From Brevibacillus borstelensis (lineage in GTDB: Bacteria; Bacillota; Bacilli; Brevibacillales; Brevibacillaceae): 64,000 bases of DNA. The notes under the pieces were generated by a model. It saw nothing but the letters and a program-made list of their open reading frames with translations, searched no databases and was not told the origin of the DNA. A program made the translations under genes and the position numbers. Below are positions 1 through 9,068 of this stretch, piece after piece (position 1 is the stretch's first letter; each line of letters begins with the position of its first letter). The stretch is taken from assembly GCF_003710865.1 (NCBI RefSeq), contig NZ_RHHO01000002.1, forward strand, positions 62,001-126,000, written 5' to 3'.

Positions 1-738
1 TACAGCCAGTATCTTACCCCCCTCCCGGAAAAGCTGGAGCAGCTCGAGAAGATGGGCGTCGACCTGGCGTACGTCATTCGCTTTGACATTTCCTTCGCGG
101 CTGTCTATCCCGAGGACTTTATCGAAGAATGCTTGCTGCCATTGGGGTGCCGTCATGTCGTTGTCGGCTTTGACTACACATTCGGTCACCGGGGGATGGG
201 AACGGCCCAGACTCTGCAGGAGCTTGCCAGAGGCAGATACGGCGTAGACATCGTTGGCCCGGTCAACCGCCTAGGCGAAAAAGTTAGCAGTACGGTCATT
301 CGCGAATACCTGCACCATGGAGATGTGGAACAGACCCGGCACTTGCTGGGACGTCCTTACAAAATCAGCGGTGAAGTGGTACACGGGGATAAACGCGGGC
401 GTACCATCGGTTTTCCGACGGCGAACGTACGCGTCTCAAGTCCTTATCTGATCGGCAAGAACGGAGTGTACGGTGTCCGGTTTACCGTTGGCGGACAAGT
501 ATATCAAGGTGTCATGAATGTCGGGATCAAGCCGACATTTGAATTGGAGAAGAAAGAAAAATCGTTGGAAGTGCACATTTTTGACTTCAAACGCGAAATC
601 TACGGGGAAAAAGTAGAAGTAGAATTTTTGTTCTTCATTCGGGATGAACAAAAATTCTCTGGGGTTGAAGCCCTGATCGCGCAAATCCAGCAGGATGTAC
701 AGGTCGCCAAGGAAAAATTCGCTGAGGGAAATGCATGA
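1..738 (+). CDS. ribF: Bifunctional riboflavin kinase / FAD synthetase, 5' end missing
   Basis: Converts riboflavin to FMN and FMN to FAD in the cytoplasm. The frame is open from base 1, so the start and the N-terminal nucleotide-binding HxGH motif lie outside the window. Visible are the end of the FAD synthetase (nucleotidyltransferase) domain, with VVGFDYTFG and the SSTVIREYL motif, followed by the riboflavin kinase domain with GDKRGRTIGFPTANV, the flavin/ATP-binding signature. The position just before rpsO and pnp is the standard Firmicute arrangement. It is intact as far as seen. Confidence 0.95.
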   Translation, partial: YSQYLTPLPEKLEQLEKMGVDLAYVIRFDISFAAVYPEDFIEECLLPLGCRHVVVGFDYTFGHRGMGTAQTLQELARGRYGVDIVGPVNRLGEKVSSTVIREYLHHGDVEQTRHLLGRPYKISGEVVHGDKRGRTIGFPTANVRVSSPYLIGKNGVYGVRFTVGGQVYQGVMNVGIKPTFELEKKEKSLEVHIFDFKREIYGEKVEVEFLFFIRDEQKFSGVEALIAQIQQDVQVAKEKFAEGNA

Positions 739-745
739 TTCGTCT

Positions 746-774
746 TTGCTTTTAGCGGGCCTGTATGCTATAAT
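746..774 (+). promoter_or_regulatory. Sigma-A-type promoter of rpsO
   Basis: TTGCTT (746-751), 17-bp spacer, TATAAT (769-774). It lies between the ribF stop and rpsO, about 95 bp before the rpsO start, leaving a long 5' leader. Confidence 0.6.
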
Positions 775-867
775 TCATAACGTTGCAGAAAAACCGCAGC
801 TTGGTTGTCCGATTCTCACCGACGGCAAACTCGGCTGACGGGGATAAAATGTAGGAGGTGAGTCAAG
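775..867 (+). promoter_or_regulatory. rpsO 5' leader, possible S15 autoregulatory RNA
   Basis: About 90 bases of leader contain CCGA/TCGG complementary segments shortly before the Shine-Dalgarno AGGAGGTGAG (853-862). S15 is known to repress its own mRNA through leader structures in several bacteria, including Geobacillus. I could not fold this leader, so the regulatory role is inference from position. Confidence 0.3.
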
Positions 868-1137
868 ATGGCTTTGTCTCAAGAACGTAAAGCACAGCTG
901 ATCCAAGAGTTCCGCACTCATGAAAATGACACCGGTTCTCCGGAAGTTCAGATCGCTATCCTGACAGAAAACATTAACAATCTGAACGAGCATTTGCGTA
1001 CGCACAAAAAAGATCACCACAGCCGTCGTGGTCTTTTGAAAATGGTAGGTCAACGCCGCAACCTGTTGGGCTACCTGCGCGAGCTGGATGTTACACGTTA
1101 TCGCGAACTGATCAATCGTCTTGGTCTGCGTCGCTAG
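868..1137 (+). CDS. rpsO: 30S ribosomal protein S15
   Basis: An 89-residue protein, the usual length for S15, which binds the central domain of 16S rRNA early in small-subunit assembly. The family signature is clear: an N-terminal helix, [12 protein letters not shown], then [14 protein letters not shown] and a basic C-terminus LINRLGLRR. The start is set by a perfect AGGAGGTGA ribosome-binding site. It is monocistronic here, with its own promoter and terminator. Confidence 0.98.
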   Translation: MALSQERKAQLIQEFRTHENDTGSPEVQIAILTENINNLNEHLRTHKKDHHSRRGLLKMVGQRRNLLGYLRELDVTRYRELINRLGLRR

Positions 1138-1151
1138 TTCGTATCAGGAGA

Positions 1152-1177
1152 AAAAAGCGGGTTCATCCCGCTTTTTC
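1152..1177 (+). terminator. Rho-independent terminator after rpsO
   Basis: AAAAAGCGGG-TTCAT-CCCGCTTTTT, a perfect stem followed by CTATT. It separates rpsO from pnp. Confidence 0.85.
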
Positions 1178-1298
1178 TATTATCTAAAACCGCTGCCAAA
1201 GCTGCCCATTTAATTTTGATGGCGGCAGGAAATAATACATACAGGTAGAAAATGATTGTGTATCGTGCACAATGAGGTAAAGGAGGACTGCTAGCAAC

Positions 1299-3434
1299 AT
1301 GGAGCAACAATTCCGTACATACGAGTTTGAACTGGCAGGCCGCAAACTGACGCTGGAATTTGGCAAAATGGCAAAGCAGGCGCAAGGTTCGGTCTTGGTT
1401 CGATACGGCGATACGGCTATTCTTTCTGCCGTTACGGTTTCCAAAGAGCCGAAGCCGCTTGACTTCTTTCCATTGACTGTCAACTATGAGGAGCGTCTAT
1501 ACGCTGTCGGAAAAATCCCCGGAGGGTTTATTAAACGGGAAGGACGCCCGAGCGAGAAGGCTATTTTGGCCAGCCGTCTGATCGACCGTCCGATCCGTCC
1601 GCTGTTCCCTGAAGGATTCCGCAACGACGTCCAAGTGGTAAACACCGTACTGTCGGTGGATCAGGACTGCTCTCCTGAGATCGCAGCCATGATCGGAACG
1701 TCTGCCGCCCTCTGCGTTTCCGAGATTCCTTTCAACGGGCCGATTGCCGGCGTGATCGTAGGGCGTGTAGATGGTAAGCTCGTCGTTAACCCTACTGTTG
1801 AACAGATGGAGAAGAGCGACATTCACCTGGTGGTAGCAGGAACGTATGATGCGATCAACATGGTGGAAGCAGGAGCAGATCAGGTTCCTGAATCAGTCAT
1901 GCTGGAAGCGATCATGACCGGTCACGATATGATCCGGAAGCTGGTAGAGTTCCAGAACAAGATCGTAGCTGAGATCGGCAAGGAAAAAATGGTTGTGGTG
2001 CTTCATGAGGTAGACCCGCAGGTCAATCAGGCTGTTCGGGAATACGCTGAAGCGCGTCTGAAAGAAGCGATTCGCATTGAAGAGAAACAGGCTCGTTACG
2101 ACGCCATCGATGCGATAAAAGCGGAGACCAAGCAGCATTTCGCCGAAGCAAATCCGGAGACTTATGCGGAGCAAGAGCGGGCCATCGACGAGGTTCTCTA
2201 CAACATCGTCAAGGAAGAGGTACGCCGCTTGATCACTGAAGAAAAAATTCGCCCCGATGGACGAGCTCTGAACGAAATTCGTCCGCTGTCCAGCGAGACG
2301 AACATCTTGCCGCGTACACACGGTTCCGGACTGTTTACGCGCGGTCAAACCCAGGCTCTCAGTGTCTGCACCCTCGGCGCGTTGGGCGACGTGCAAATCC
2401 TGGATGGCCTTGGGCTGGAAGAGTCTAAACGCTTTATGCATCACTACAATTTCCCGCCGTACAGCGTAGGGGAAGCACGTCCGCTTCGTCCTCCAGGCCG
2501 CCGCGAGATTGGTCACGGTGCGTTGGGTGAACGCGCAATTGAGCCGATCATCCCATCCGAAACCGAGTTCCCGTATACAATCCGACTTGTATCGGAAGTA
2601 ATTGAATCGAACGGTTCCACCTCGCAGGCCTCGATTTGCGCCAGCGTACTTGCTTTAATGGATGCCGGTGTGCCGATCAAGGCACCTGTAGCCGGAATTG
2701 CCATGGGTCTGATCATGGGCGAAGACGGAAAAACCTTCTCTATTCTGACAGACATCCAAGGGATGGAAGACCATCTGGGCGATATGGATTTCAAAGTCGC
2801 AGGTACCGAAACAGGGGTTACTGCGATTCAGATGGACATCAAGATCGCCGGCATCAACCGTGAAATTCTGGAGCAAGCGCTGGAACAGGCAAGAGAAGGC
2901 CGTTTGACCATTCTCAAGCATATGCTCAGCACGATTTCCGAGCCGCGCAAGACGCTGTCTCCCTATGCGCCTAAGATTCTCACGATGCAAATCAATCCGG
3001 ACAAGATCCGCGATGTCATCGGACCTCAAGGCCGTATCATCAACAAGATCATCGATGAGACCGGGGTCAAAATCGATATTGAACAGGATGGCCGCATCTT
3101 TATTGCATCGGTGGACCACGACGCAAACCTGCGGGCAAAACAGATCATCGAAGATCTCGTGCGCGAGGTAGCCCTCGGACAAACATACCTGGGAACTGTG
3201 AAGCGCGTGGAAAAATACGGTGCATTCATCGAGCTGTTCGCTGGAAAAGAAGGGCTCTGCCACATTTCCCAGCTGGCTGAAGAGCGCGTAGCGAAGACAG
3301 AAGATGTCGTATCCGTTGGCGATAAAGTGATGGTAAAGGTCACCGAGATCGACGACCAAGGCCGTATCAACCTGTCCCGCAAAGCTGTTCTGAAAGAGCA
3401 AGCGGCGCAAAACGCACCAGTACAAGCAGAATAA
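1299..3434 (+). CDS. pnp: Polyribonucleotide nucleotidyltransferase (PNPase)
   Basis: A 3'-5' phosphorolytic exoribonuclease of mRNA decay that forms a trimeric ring. At 711 residues it is full length. Order: first RNase PH domain (about 1-145), an all-helical linker, second RNase PH domain (about 310-545; [20 protein letters not shown]), KH domain (about 555-610; [15 protein letters not shown]) and C-terminal S1 domain (about 618-690; [15 protein letters not shown]). An AAAGGAGG ribosome-binding site lies before the ATG. Downstream ylxY and mlpA follow in Bacillus order. Confidence 0.98.
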   Translation: MEQQFRTYEFELAGRKLTLEFGKMAKQAQGSVLVRYGDTAILSAVTVSKEPKPLDFFPLTVNYEERLYAVGKIPGGFIKREGRPSEKAILASRLIDRPIRPLFPEGFRNDVQVVNTVLSVDQDCSPEIAAMIGTSAALCVSEIPFNGPIAGVIVGRVDGKLVVNPTVEQMEKSDIHLVVAGTYDAINMVEAGADQVPESVMLEAIMTGHDMIRKLVEFQNKIVAEIGKEKMVVVLHEVDPQVNQAVREYAEARLKEAIRIEEKQARYDAIDAIKAETKQHFAEANPETYAEQERAIDEVLYNIVKEEVRRLITEEKIRPDGRALNEIRPLSSETNILPRTHGSGLFTRGQTQALSVCTLGALGDVQILDGLGLEESKRFMHHYNFPPYSVGEARPLRPPGRREIGHGALGERAIEPIIPSETEFPYTIRLVSEVIESNGSTSQASICASVLALMDAGVPIKAPVAGIAMGLIMGEDGKTFSILTDIQGMEDHLGDMDFKVAGTETGVTAIQMDIKIAGINREILEQALEQAREGRLTILKHMLSTISEPRKTLSPYAPKILTMQINPDKIRDVIGPQGRIINKIIDETGVKIDIEQDGRIFIASVDHDANLRAKQIIEDLVREVALGQTYLGTVKRVEKYGAFIELFAGKEGLCHISQLAEERVAKTEDVVSVGDKVMVKVTEIDDQGRINLSRKAVLKEQAAQNAPVQAE

Positions 3435-3453
3435 CGGGTTAACCGTTTCCCAG

Positions 3454-3535
3454 AAAAACGTCATGACGTTTTTCGCAGACAAAGGCTTCGTCACTCGAAG
3501 GACTCTTCGCGTACGGAAGCTTTTTCTTTTTCCTT
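3454..3535 (+). terminator. Terminator region after pnp, with a 20-bp perfect palindrome
   Basis: AAAAACGTCATGACGTTTTT (3454-3473) is a perfect palindrome. It is followed by a nested hairpin (GGCTTCG 484-490 against CGGAAGC, inner CGAAG/CTTCG) ending in TTTTTCTTTTTCC. The second element resembles an intrinsic terminator. The palindrome could be a further terminator or a protein-binding site. Confidence 0.55.
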
Positions 3536-3608
3536 CTATCTTCCCGGCTCTCCTCATACATTGGACAAAGAAGGACTTGTACGTGTGAAAGCCGGGAGGG
3601 GCATGTGG

Positions 3609-4586
3609 ATGAACAAAGCAGTGACATTTCGGATCCTGTTTACGGTAGGCTGCGCCGTATTGCTCGCACTGACCCTGAATTACAGACCGATCGATCGCTA
3701 TATAGAAACGGTAAAAATCAAATCGATAACGGCCGACAAGCCGATTGCGGGTGGGCAGGAGGATGAGCTTCGGAAGAAAATCGACGAGTGGAAGCAGGGG
3801 AGGGAGGAGGCGCCGATCAATGCGAAGGTCGACCGGGTGTGGCGTGCCATTCCGGGATATAACGGATTGGCTGTGAACGTGGAAGCCTCCCTCGAAAAGC
3901 TGAAGACCGCGCAGACAGCAGGCCCCGGAGCGCTTGTCTTCGAAGAAATCCCTCCCGCCATCTCGCTGGAACAGCTGGGAGCCCATCCGATTTATCGCGG
4001 AAATCCGCAAAAACCCGCTGTTTCTTTTATGATCAATGTTGCTTGGGGCAATGAATATTTGGATACGATTTTGGATACGTTGGACAAACACAGCGTGAAA
4101 ACGACTTTTTTCCTGGATGGCTCCTGGGTGAAGCGGTACCCGGAGCTGGCCAAAAAAATTGCAGAGCGCGGCCACGAGATCGGTAACCACGCCTATTCTC
4201 ATCCGGATATGGCAAAAATCGGCGTGGAGCGGATGAGGCAGGAAATCTCAAAAACCCAGGAAGTGATTCAAAAGACGCTGGGAATAAAACCGGTCTTGTT
4301 TGCACCTCCTTCCGGTTCCTTTAATCAATCGGTGGTCAACATTGCTCACAACGAGTTTCAGATGAAGACCATTTTGTGGACGGCAGATACGGTCGATTGG
4401 AGGAAGCCGCCAGTGGGCGAGATGGTCAGTCGCATCGAGGCCAAGCTGGGCAACGGTGTTCTGATTCTGATGCACCCAACGGCACCTACAGCTGCAGGAT
4501 TGGATAAAATGATCCAGGACGCCAAGAAAAAAGGCCTGATGCCGATGCCGGTTTCAGAAGTAATTTCCAGTAAGCGGCTGCGATGA
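3609..4586 (+). CDS. ylxY: YlxY-type sporulation polysaccharide deacetylase-like protein
   Basis: A membrane-anchored NodB-fold protein of the PdaB/YlxY kind. The start ATG at 3609 lies 8 nt after GGGAGGGG; an ATG at 3603 is also possible. An N-terminal membrane segment (FRILFTVGCAVLLALTL) is followed by a linker and the NodB domain (about residues 130-320). Motif 2 is intact (HAYSHPD) and motif 5 is LILMHP. Motif 1, normally TFDDG, reads INVAWGNE, and the RxPxG motif has lost its Arg (FAPPSG). Activity as a deacetylase is therefore doubtful. Synteny pnp-ylxY-mlpA matches Bacillus subtilis. Confidence 0.88.
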   Translation: MNKAVTFRILFTVGCAVLLALTLNYRPIDRYIETVKIKSITADKPIAGGQEDELRKKIDEWKQGREEAPINAKVDRVWRAIPGYNGLAVNVEASLEKLKTAQTAGPGALVFEEIPPAISLEQLGAHPIYRGNPQKPAVSFMINVAWGNEYLDTILDTLDKHSVKTTFFLDGSWVKRYPELAKKIAERGHEIGNHAYSHPDMAKIGVERMRQEISKTQEVIQKTLGIKPVLFAPPSGSFNQSVVNIAHNEFQMKTILWTADTVDWRKPPVGEMVSRIEAKLGNGVLILMHPTAPTAAGLDKMIQDAKKKGLMPMPVSEVISSKRLR

Positions 4587-4597
4587 CACCCCCTTTA

Positions 4598-4626
4598 TTG
4601 TGAGAATAGGCGAATTTTGTTATAGT
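4598..4626 (+). promoter_or_regulatory. Vegetative-type promoter before mlpA
   Basis: TTGTGA (4598-4603), 17-bp spacer, TATAGT (4621-4626), about 60 bp before the mlpA start. Confidence 0.55.
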
Positions 4627-4687
4627 AAAACTTGTTTGCAAGCAATCAAACGAGCAAAGGATGGAATAGCAACCGAGGAGGGTTTAT

Positions 4688-5941
4688 GTGATACAACGAT
4701 ATACATGTGAGAACGGGCTCCGCATCATTACGGAGAAAATCCCATCCGTACGTTCAGTGGCTTTGGGTGTATGGGTCGGAACCGGTTCCAAGTTTGAGAC
4801 GGAACGGGATAACGGAATCTCGCATTTTCTTGAACATATGTTCTTCAAAGGAACGACGAACCGTTCAGCAAAGGAAATTGCGGAAACGTTTGATGAAATC
4901 GGAGGGAATGTAAACGCCTTCACCTCCAAGGAGTACACGTGTTACTATGCGCGCATCCTCGATCAGCATGCGCCGATCGCCCTGGATGTATTGACGGATA
5001 TGTATTTTAACTCCGTATTTGATCCAGAAGAGCTGGAGAAGGAAAAAAATGTGGTCATCGAGGAAATCAGCATGTACGAGGATACTCCAGACGACCTGGT
5101 CCACGATTTGATTGCAAGGGCAAGCTACGGGGACCATTCGCTAGGATATTCGATTCTCGGGACGGAAGATGTGCTGCGCTCTTTGAAAAGAGAGAATTTG
5201 CTCGATTACATTGATGGTCATTACCTCCCTTCCAATACCGTCGTGACGGTGGCCGGAAATTTTGACGAAGCATTGATTGAGGATATCAAGCGCAGATTTT
5301 CTTCCCTGCAGCGAAATGCAAGGATGCAAGAGGTACGGACGCCGGAGTTCCAGGGACGCTCGATTGCCCACCATAAAGCAACGGAACAGGCACATTTGTG
5401 CATTTCCCTGCCAGGCTTTCAGGTAGGCCATGAGGATACCTATTCACTGATCTTGTTGAATAACGTGCTCGGCGGCAGCATGAGCTCCAGGCTGTTTCAA
5501 GAAATTCGTGAGGAACGCGGCCTGGCTTACTCGGTGTACTCGTATCATTCATCTTTCAAAGAGGCAGGTACATTCACCATTTATACGGGAACCGCACCGG
5601 AGCAGGTTGGGCAGGTTTTCGATATTGTCGCCAATGTGCTTCGCGATGTTACCGAACATGGAATTACCGAGAAAGAACTGAAAAAGGGCAAGGAGCAGTT
5701 GAAGGGCAGCTTGATGCTCAGCCTGGAAAGCACAAACAGCCGGATGAGCCGCCTCGGCAAAAACGAATTGCTGCTCGGGCGTCATCTCAGTCTGGATGAG
5801 ATTGTCGCGAAGATCGACCGTGTTTCGCATGAGTCCGTCCTTTCAGTCGCTAGACAGCTGTTCCGCTCCAAGCTGGCCATGGCCATGGTAAGTCCATTGG
5901 ACGGTTTCCCCGACAACGTTAGAAGCGATATTCTCCTGTGA
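4688..5941 (+). CDS. mlpA: M16-family zinc metalloprotease
   Basis: A pitrilysin/processing-peptidase-type protein of 417 residues, the length of the B. subtilis MlpA (YmxG) family. The inverted zinc motif HFLEHM is near residue 43, with downstream acidic residues in EKEKNVVIEEISMYEDTPDD. The second half is the usual inactive repeat (GGSMSSRLFQEIREERGLAYSV). Translation starts at GTG 4688 after AGGAGGG. B. subtilis MlpA has been linked to control of aprE and extracellular protease; the role here is inferred from homology and from its place between ylxY and ymxH. Confidence 0.92.
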   Translation: MIQRYTCENGLRIITEKIPSVRSVALGVWVGTGSKFETERDNGISHFLEHMFFKGTTNRSAKEIAETFDEIGGNVNAFTSKEYTCYYARILDQHAPIALDVLTDMYFNSVFDPEELEKEKNVVIEEISMYEDTPDDLVHDLIARASYGDHSLGYSILGTEDVLRSLKRENLLDYIDGHYLPSNTVVTVAGNFDEALIEDIKRRFSSLQRNARMQEVRTPEFQGRSIAHHKATEQAHLCISLPGFQVGHEDTYSLILLNNVLGGSMSSRLFQEIREERGLAYSVYSYHSSFKEAGTFTIYTGTAPEQVGQVFDIVANVLRDVTEHGITEKELKKGKEQLKGSLMLSLESTNSRMSRLGKNELLLGRHLSLDEIVAKIDRVSHESVLSVARQLFRSKLAMAMVSPLDGFPDNVRSDILL

Positions 5942-5970
5942 AAAAATCCGGCATAGACCGGATTTTTTTT
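5942..5970 (+). terminator. Intrinsic terminator after mlpA
   Basis: AAAAAATCCGG-CATAGA-CCGGATTTTTTTT, starting at the mlpA stop codon. Confidence 0.85.
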
Positions 5971-6087
5971 CGTATAAAAGTAGAAACGAATAACCTTGAC
6001 GAGCCCCGGAATGGCGGGTCCGTAAAGGAAGCGGCCACTTCATAGAACTGGCTTGAGAGGCGGTTCAAAATAAGGGGGATGGAGTGC

Positions 6088-6348
6088 ATGCGTTTAAGCG
6101 AGATGAGCGGCAAGGAAATCATCGGGTTGGACAATGGGGAGCGATTGGGCGTGATCGGCGACTCTGACCTGGAGATCAATACCGAGACAGGAAGCATCCA
6201 CGCGATTATCGTACCGGGTGGAAGCTTTTTTGGTTTCGGAAAGAAGCGCGACGACATGGTCATTCCCTGGGACGCCATCGTCAAAATCGGGCCGGATATG
6301 GTGATTATTCAGGTAAATAAAAATCAGTCACAAGCTTTGGAAAAATAG
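6088..6348 (+). CDS. ymxH: YlmC/YmxH-family PRC-barrel sporulation protein
   Basis: A small PRC-barrel protein of 86 residues from ATG 6088, chosen because AAGGGGG (6072-6078) is 9 nt upstream and family members begin MRLSEMSGKEII. An ATG at 6079 would add MEC but has no spacing to the site. The barrel core includes GERLGVIGDSDLEI and IVPGGSFFGFG. Function is unknown; in Bacillus it lies in the same place before dpaA and is counted among sporulation-associated genes. Confidence 0.88.
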   Translation: MRLSEMSGKEIIGLDNGERLGVIGDSDLEINTETGSIHAIIVPGGSFFGFGKKRDDMVIPWDAIVKIGPDMVIIQVNKNQSQALEK

Positions 6349-6484
6349 GCGCTTTAGTCACCGAACCGGATACGGCCGAATAGGATGGGGTAGACGTAAC
6401 GCTTTCCGTTATCTTTTTCACACGGAAAAACCTTTGCGTTTCGATCGTTTAATGCAGTAAAATGTGTGGAAAGGGGAACGCAGC

Positions 6485-7387
6485 ATGCTAACGGGCAAAC
6501 ACGTTGCCTTTATCGGCGGCGACGCACGCCAGTTGGAAGTGATCAAGCGTTGCATTCAACTGGATGCCAGTGTCACGCTGATTGGCTTTGACAACCTGGA
6601 AAGCATCTTCACCGGGGCAACCAAAAGACCATTAACATGCGATGTGTTGAAAGACGTTGACGCCTTGATTCTTCCCATCGTCGGGTCGGATGACAACGGC
6701 TATGTGGAAAGCATATTCTGCTCTAAGCCGCTGCAGCTATTGGATGAGCATGTAGCGAGTCTTCAAAAGCACTGCATTGTCTACACGGGTATGGCAAAGA
6801 CATATTTGAAGCAACTGCTTGCCGCCCAGCAAATTGAGCTGGTGGAACTTCTGGATCGTGATGATGTGGCCATTTACAATTCGATCCCGACCGTAGAGGG
6901 AGCCTTGATGATGGCCATCCAGCATACAGACATCACGATACACGGTTCGCAGTCCATCGTGCTTGGTTTGGGACGGACAGGCATGTCCATGGCGCGTGCG
7001 CTGCATTCGCTGGGAGCCAGAGTTCGTGTAGGGGCAAGACGTCAGGAACACATAGCACGTATTTTTGAAATGGGGCTGACGCCCTTTCATATGAGCGAAT
7101 TGAAACAGCAGGTGAACAATGCCGATTTTATTTTCAATACGATCCCGAAGCTTGTACTGACAGCGGAAATCATCGCCCAAATGCCGCAAACGGCATTTAT
7201 TCTTGACCTCGCTTCCAAACCGGGGGGGACTGATTTTCGCTATGCCGAAAGACGGGGAATCAAGGCTTTGCTTGCACCCGGATTACCCGGTATCGTCGCA
7301 CCCAAAACAGCCGGACAGATTTTAGCCCAAACCTTGTCGCGTCTTATCGGGGAGCAAACGATCACCAGGGGGAATCAGCATGGGTAA
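6485..7387 (+). CDS. dpaA: Dipicolinate synthase subunit A
   Basis: With DpaB it makes dipicolinic acid from dihydrodipicolinate in the mother cell for loading into the spore core. The start ATG 6485 follows GGAAAGGGG. There are 300 residues: an N-terminal domain (HVAFIGGDARQLEVI), then a Rossmann domain near residue 155 (GSQSIVLGLGRTGMSMARAL) for NAD(P)H. The last 8 bases overlap the dpaB start, suggesting translational coupling. In B. subtilis the pair (spoVFA/spoVFB) is sigma-K dependent. I could not identify a clear sigma-K promoter in 6349-6484. Confidence 0.95.
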   Translation: MLTGKHVAFIGGDARQLEVIKRCIQLDASVTLIGFDNLESIFTGATKRPLTCDVLKDVDALILPIVGSDDNGYVESIFCSKPLQLLDEHVASLQKHCIVYTGMAKTYLKQLLAAQQIELVELLDRDDVAIYNSIPTVEGALMMAIQHTDITIHGSQSIVLGLGRTGMSMARALHSLGARVRVGARRQEHIARIFEMGLTPFHMSELKQQVNNADFIFNTIPKLVLTAEIIAQMPQTAFILDLASKPGGTDFRYAERRGIKALLAPGLPGIVAPKTAGQILAQTLSRLIGEQTITRGNQHG

Positions 7388-7976
7388 ACTTCAGGGAAAG
7401 ACGATCGGTTTTGGACTGTCTGGCTCACACTGCACGTTTGAGGAAACCATGCCGCAAATCAAGCGGCTTGTGGACGCGGGCGCCCGTGTCGTTCCCATTG
7501 TTACGAATACGCTCCTTACCACTGACACCCGTTTCGGCACATCCGAGAGCTGGCAAAAGCAGCTTGTGGACATAACCGGGGAAAAGCTGATCACAACGAT
7601 CCCGGAGGCGGAGCCGCTCGGTCCATCCAAGCTGCTGGATGTAATGGTGATTGCTCCATGCACGGGCAACACGACCAGCCGCCTGGCAAATGCCATCACG
7701 GACAGCCCCGTGCTTATGGCAGCCAAGGCTACGATGCGAAACTTGCGGCCAGTTGTAATAGCGATCTCGACCAATGACGGATTGGGTTTGAACGCAGCCA
7801 ATATTGCAAAGCTTCTGGCGGCGAAAAACGTCTATTTTGTGCCTTTCGGACAGGATGCTCCTGACAAAAAACCTACCTCGCTGGTAGCTCGTATGGAACT
7901 TATTTTGGAAACGTGTGAGGCTGCGTTAGAAGGCCGACAATTGCAACCCTTGTTGATAGAAAGATACCAATACTAA
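7380..7976 (+). CDS. dpaB: Dipicolinate synthase subunit B
   Basis: A flavoprotein-fold (HFCD-like) second subunit of dipicolinate synthase, 198 residues. Seen: N-terminal GKTIGFGLSGSHCTFEETM, the APCTGNTTSRLANAITD loop and ATMRNLRPVVIAISTNDGLG. The ribosome-binding site GGGGG lies within the end of dpaA. Downstream asd, dapG and dapA supply the precursor, so the cluster joins lysine/diaminopimelate synthesis to spore dipicolinate. Confidence 0.95.
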   Translation: MGKLQGKTIGFGLSGSHCTFEETMPQIKRLVDAGARVVPIVTNTLLTTDTRFGTSESWQKQLVDITGEKLITTIPEAEPLGPSKLLDVMVIAPCTGNTTSRLANAITDSPVLMAAKATMRNLRPVVIAISTNDGLGLNAANIAKLLAAKNVYFVPFGQDAPDKKPTSLVARMELILETCEAALEGRQLQPLLIERYQY

Positions 7977-8016
7977 AACCAGTACTGTTTGAGCGCGATT
8001 AGGAGGAGAGTAGAAG

Positions 8017-9057
8017 ATGGCGAACCAACTGACCTACAACGTTGCTGTGGTCGGTGCAACCGGCGCAGTCGGGCAGCAGATGATCAAAATTTTAGAAGAG
8101 CGGAATTTCCCAATTAAGCAGTTGAAGCTGCTTGCTTCCAGCCGTTCGGCAGGCAAAACGGTCATGTTCAAGGGACAAGAGATCGTTCTGGAAGAAGCGA
8201 CACCGGACAGCTTTGCTGGAGTTGATTATGCCCTGTTCAGCGCAGGCGGAGCGATCAGCAAGGAGCTGGCTCCTCACGCTGTGCGCCACGGCGCAGTCGT
8301 AATCGACAACACAAGCGCTTACCGGATGGACCCGGAAGTCCCGCTGGTCGTTCCGGAAGTGAACATGGATGCCGCTCTTGCCCACAAGGGGATCATTGCC
8401 AACCCGAATTGCTCGACAATTCAAATGGTAGCCGCTTTGAAACCCCTTTATGATCGCTATGGAATAGATCGGATCATCGTCTCTACTTATCAGGCAGTCT
8501 CCGGAGCGGGCGCGTCTGCCATTCAAGAGCTGTTGACGCAGTCCCGTGACGTTTTGGATGGCAAAGAACCGGAGTGCAAGGTGCTTCCGGTAGGGAAACT
8601 GCCTGTTCATCATCAGATCGCGTTCAACGCTATTCCGCAAATCGACGTGTTTACGGAAAACGGATTTACGTATGAAGAAATGAAAATGGTGAACGAGACA
8701 AAGAAAATCTTCGGGGACGACAATGTGCTCGTATCTGCTACCTGCGTTCGCATCCCGGTTGTATATGGACACAGCGAAGCTGTCTATGTAGAGCTGAAAG
8801 AGGATTACGATCTGGCAGAAGTAAAATCGCTGCTGGAAAAAGCTCCCGGCGTCGTATTGACCGATGTACCGGAAGAGCTGCGCTATCCTTTGGCTACGGA
8901 TGCGGCAGGCAAACTGGATGTGTTTGTAGGACGCGTACGCCGCGACCTTCATCATCCAAGAGGACTGCACATGTGGATTGTGTCCGACAACCTGCTCAAG
9001 GGTGCTGCTTGGAATACAGTACAAATCGCTGAAGAACTCATCAAAGCACGAGCATAG
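8017..9057 (+). CDS. asd: Aspartate-semialdehyde dehydrogenase
   Basis: Reduces aspartyl phosphate to aspartate semialdehyde with NADPH, the branch to lysine, diaminopimelate, threonine and methionine. 346 residues. NADP-binding GATGAVGQQM is at the N-terminus, the catalytic cysteine is in NPNCSTIQM, and the QAVSGAGASA loop is present, with a C-terminal substrate domain ending in LRGAAWN-like KGAAWNTVQIAEELI. AGGAGGAG precedes the ATG. Only 11 nt separate it from dapG. Confidence 0.97.
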   Translation: MANQLTYNVAVVGATGAVGQQMIKILEERNFPIKQLKLLASSRSAGKTVMFKGQEIVLEEATPDSFAGVDYALFSAGGAISKELAPHAVRHGAVVIDNTSAYRMDPEVPLVVPEVNMDAALAHKGIIANPNCSTIQMVAALKPLYDRYGIDRIIVSTYQAVSGAGASAIQELLTQSRDVLDGKEPECKVLPVGKLPVHHQIAFNAIPQIDVFTENGFTYEEMKMVNETKKIFGDDNVLVSATCVRIPVVYGHSEAVYVELKEDYDLAEVKSLLEKAPGVVLTDVPEELRYPLATDAAGKLDVFVGRVRRDLHHPRGLHMWIVSDNLLKGAAWNTVQIAEELIKARA

Positions 9058-9068
9058 GGGAGAGGTTT

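Noticed and set aside
2655..4202. Long reverse-strand open frame (515 codons) opposite pnp and ylxY
   Set aside because: It is antisense to two well-conserved genes, has no family features and shows the composition expected of a shadow frame.
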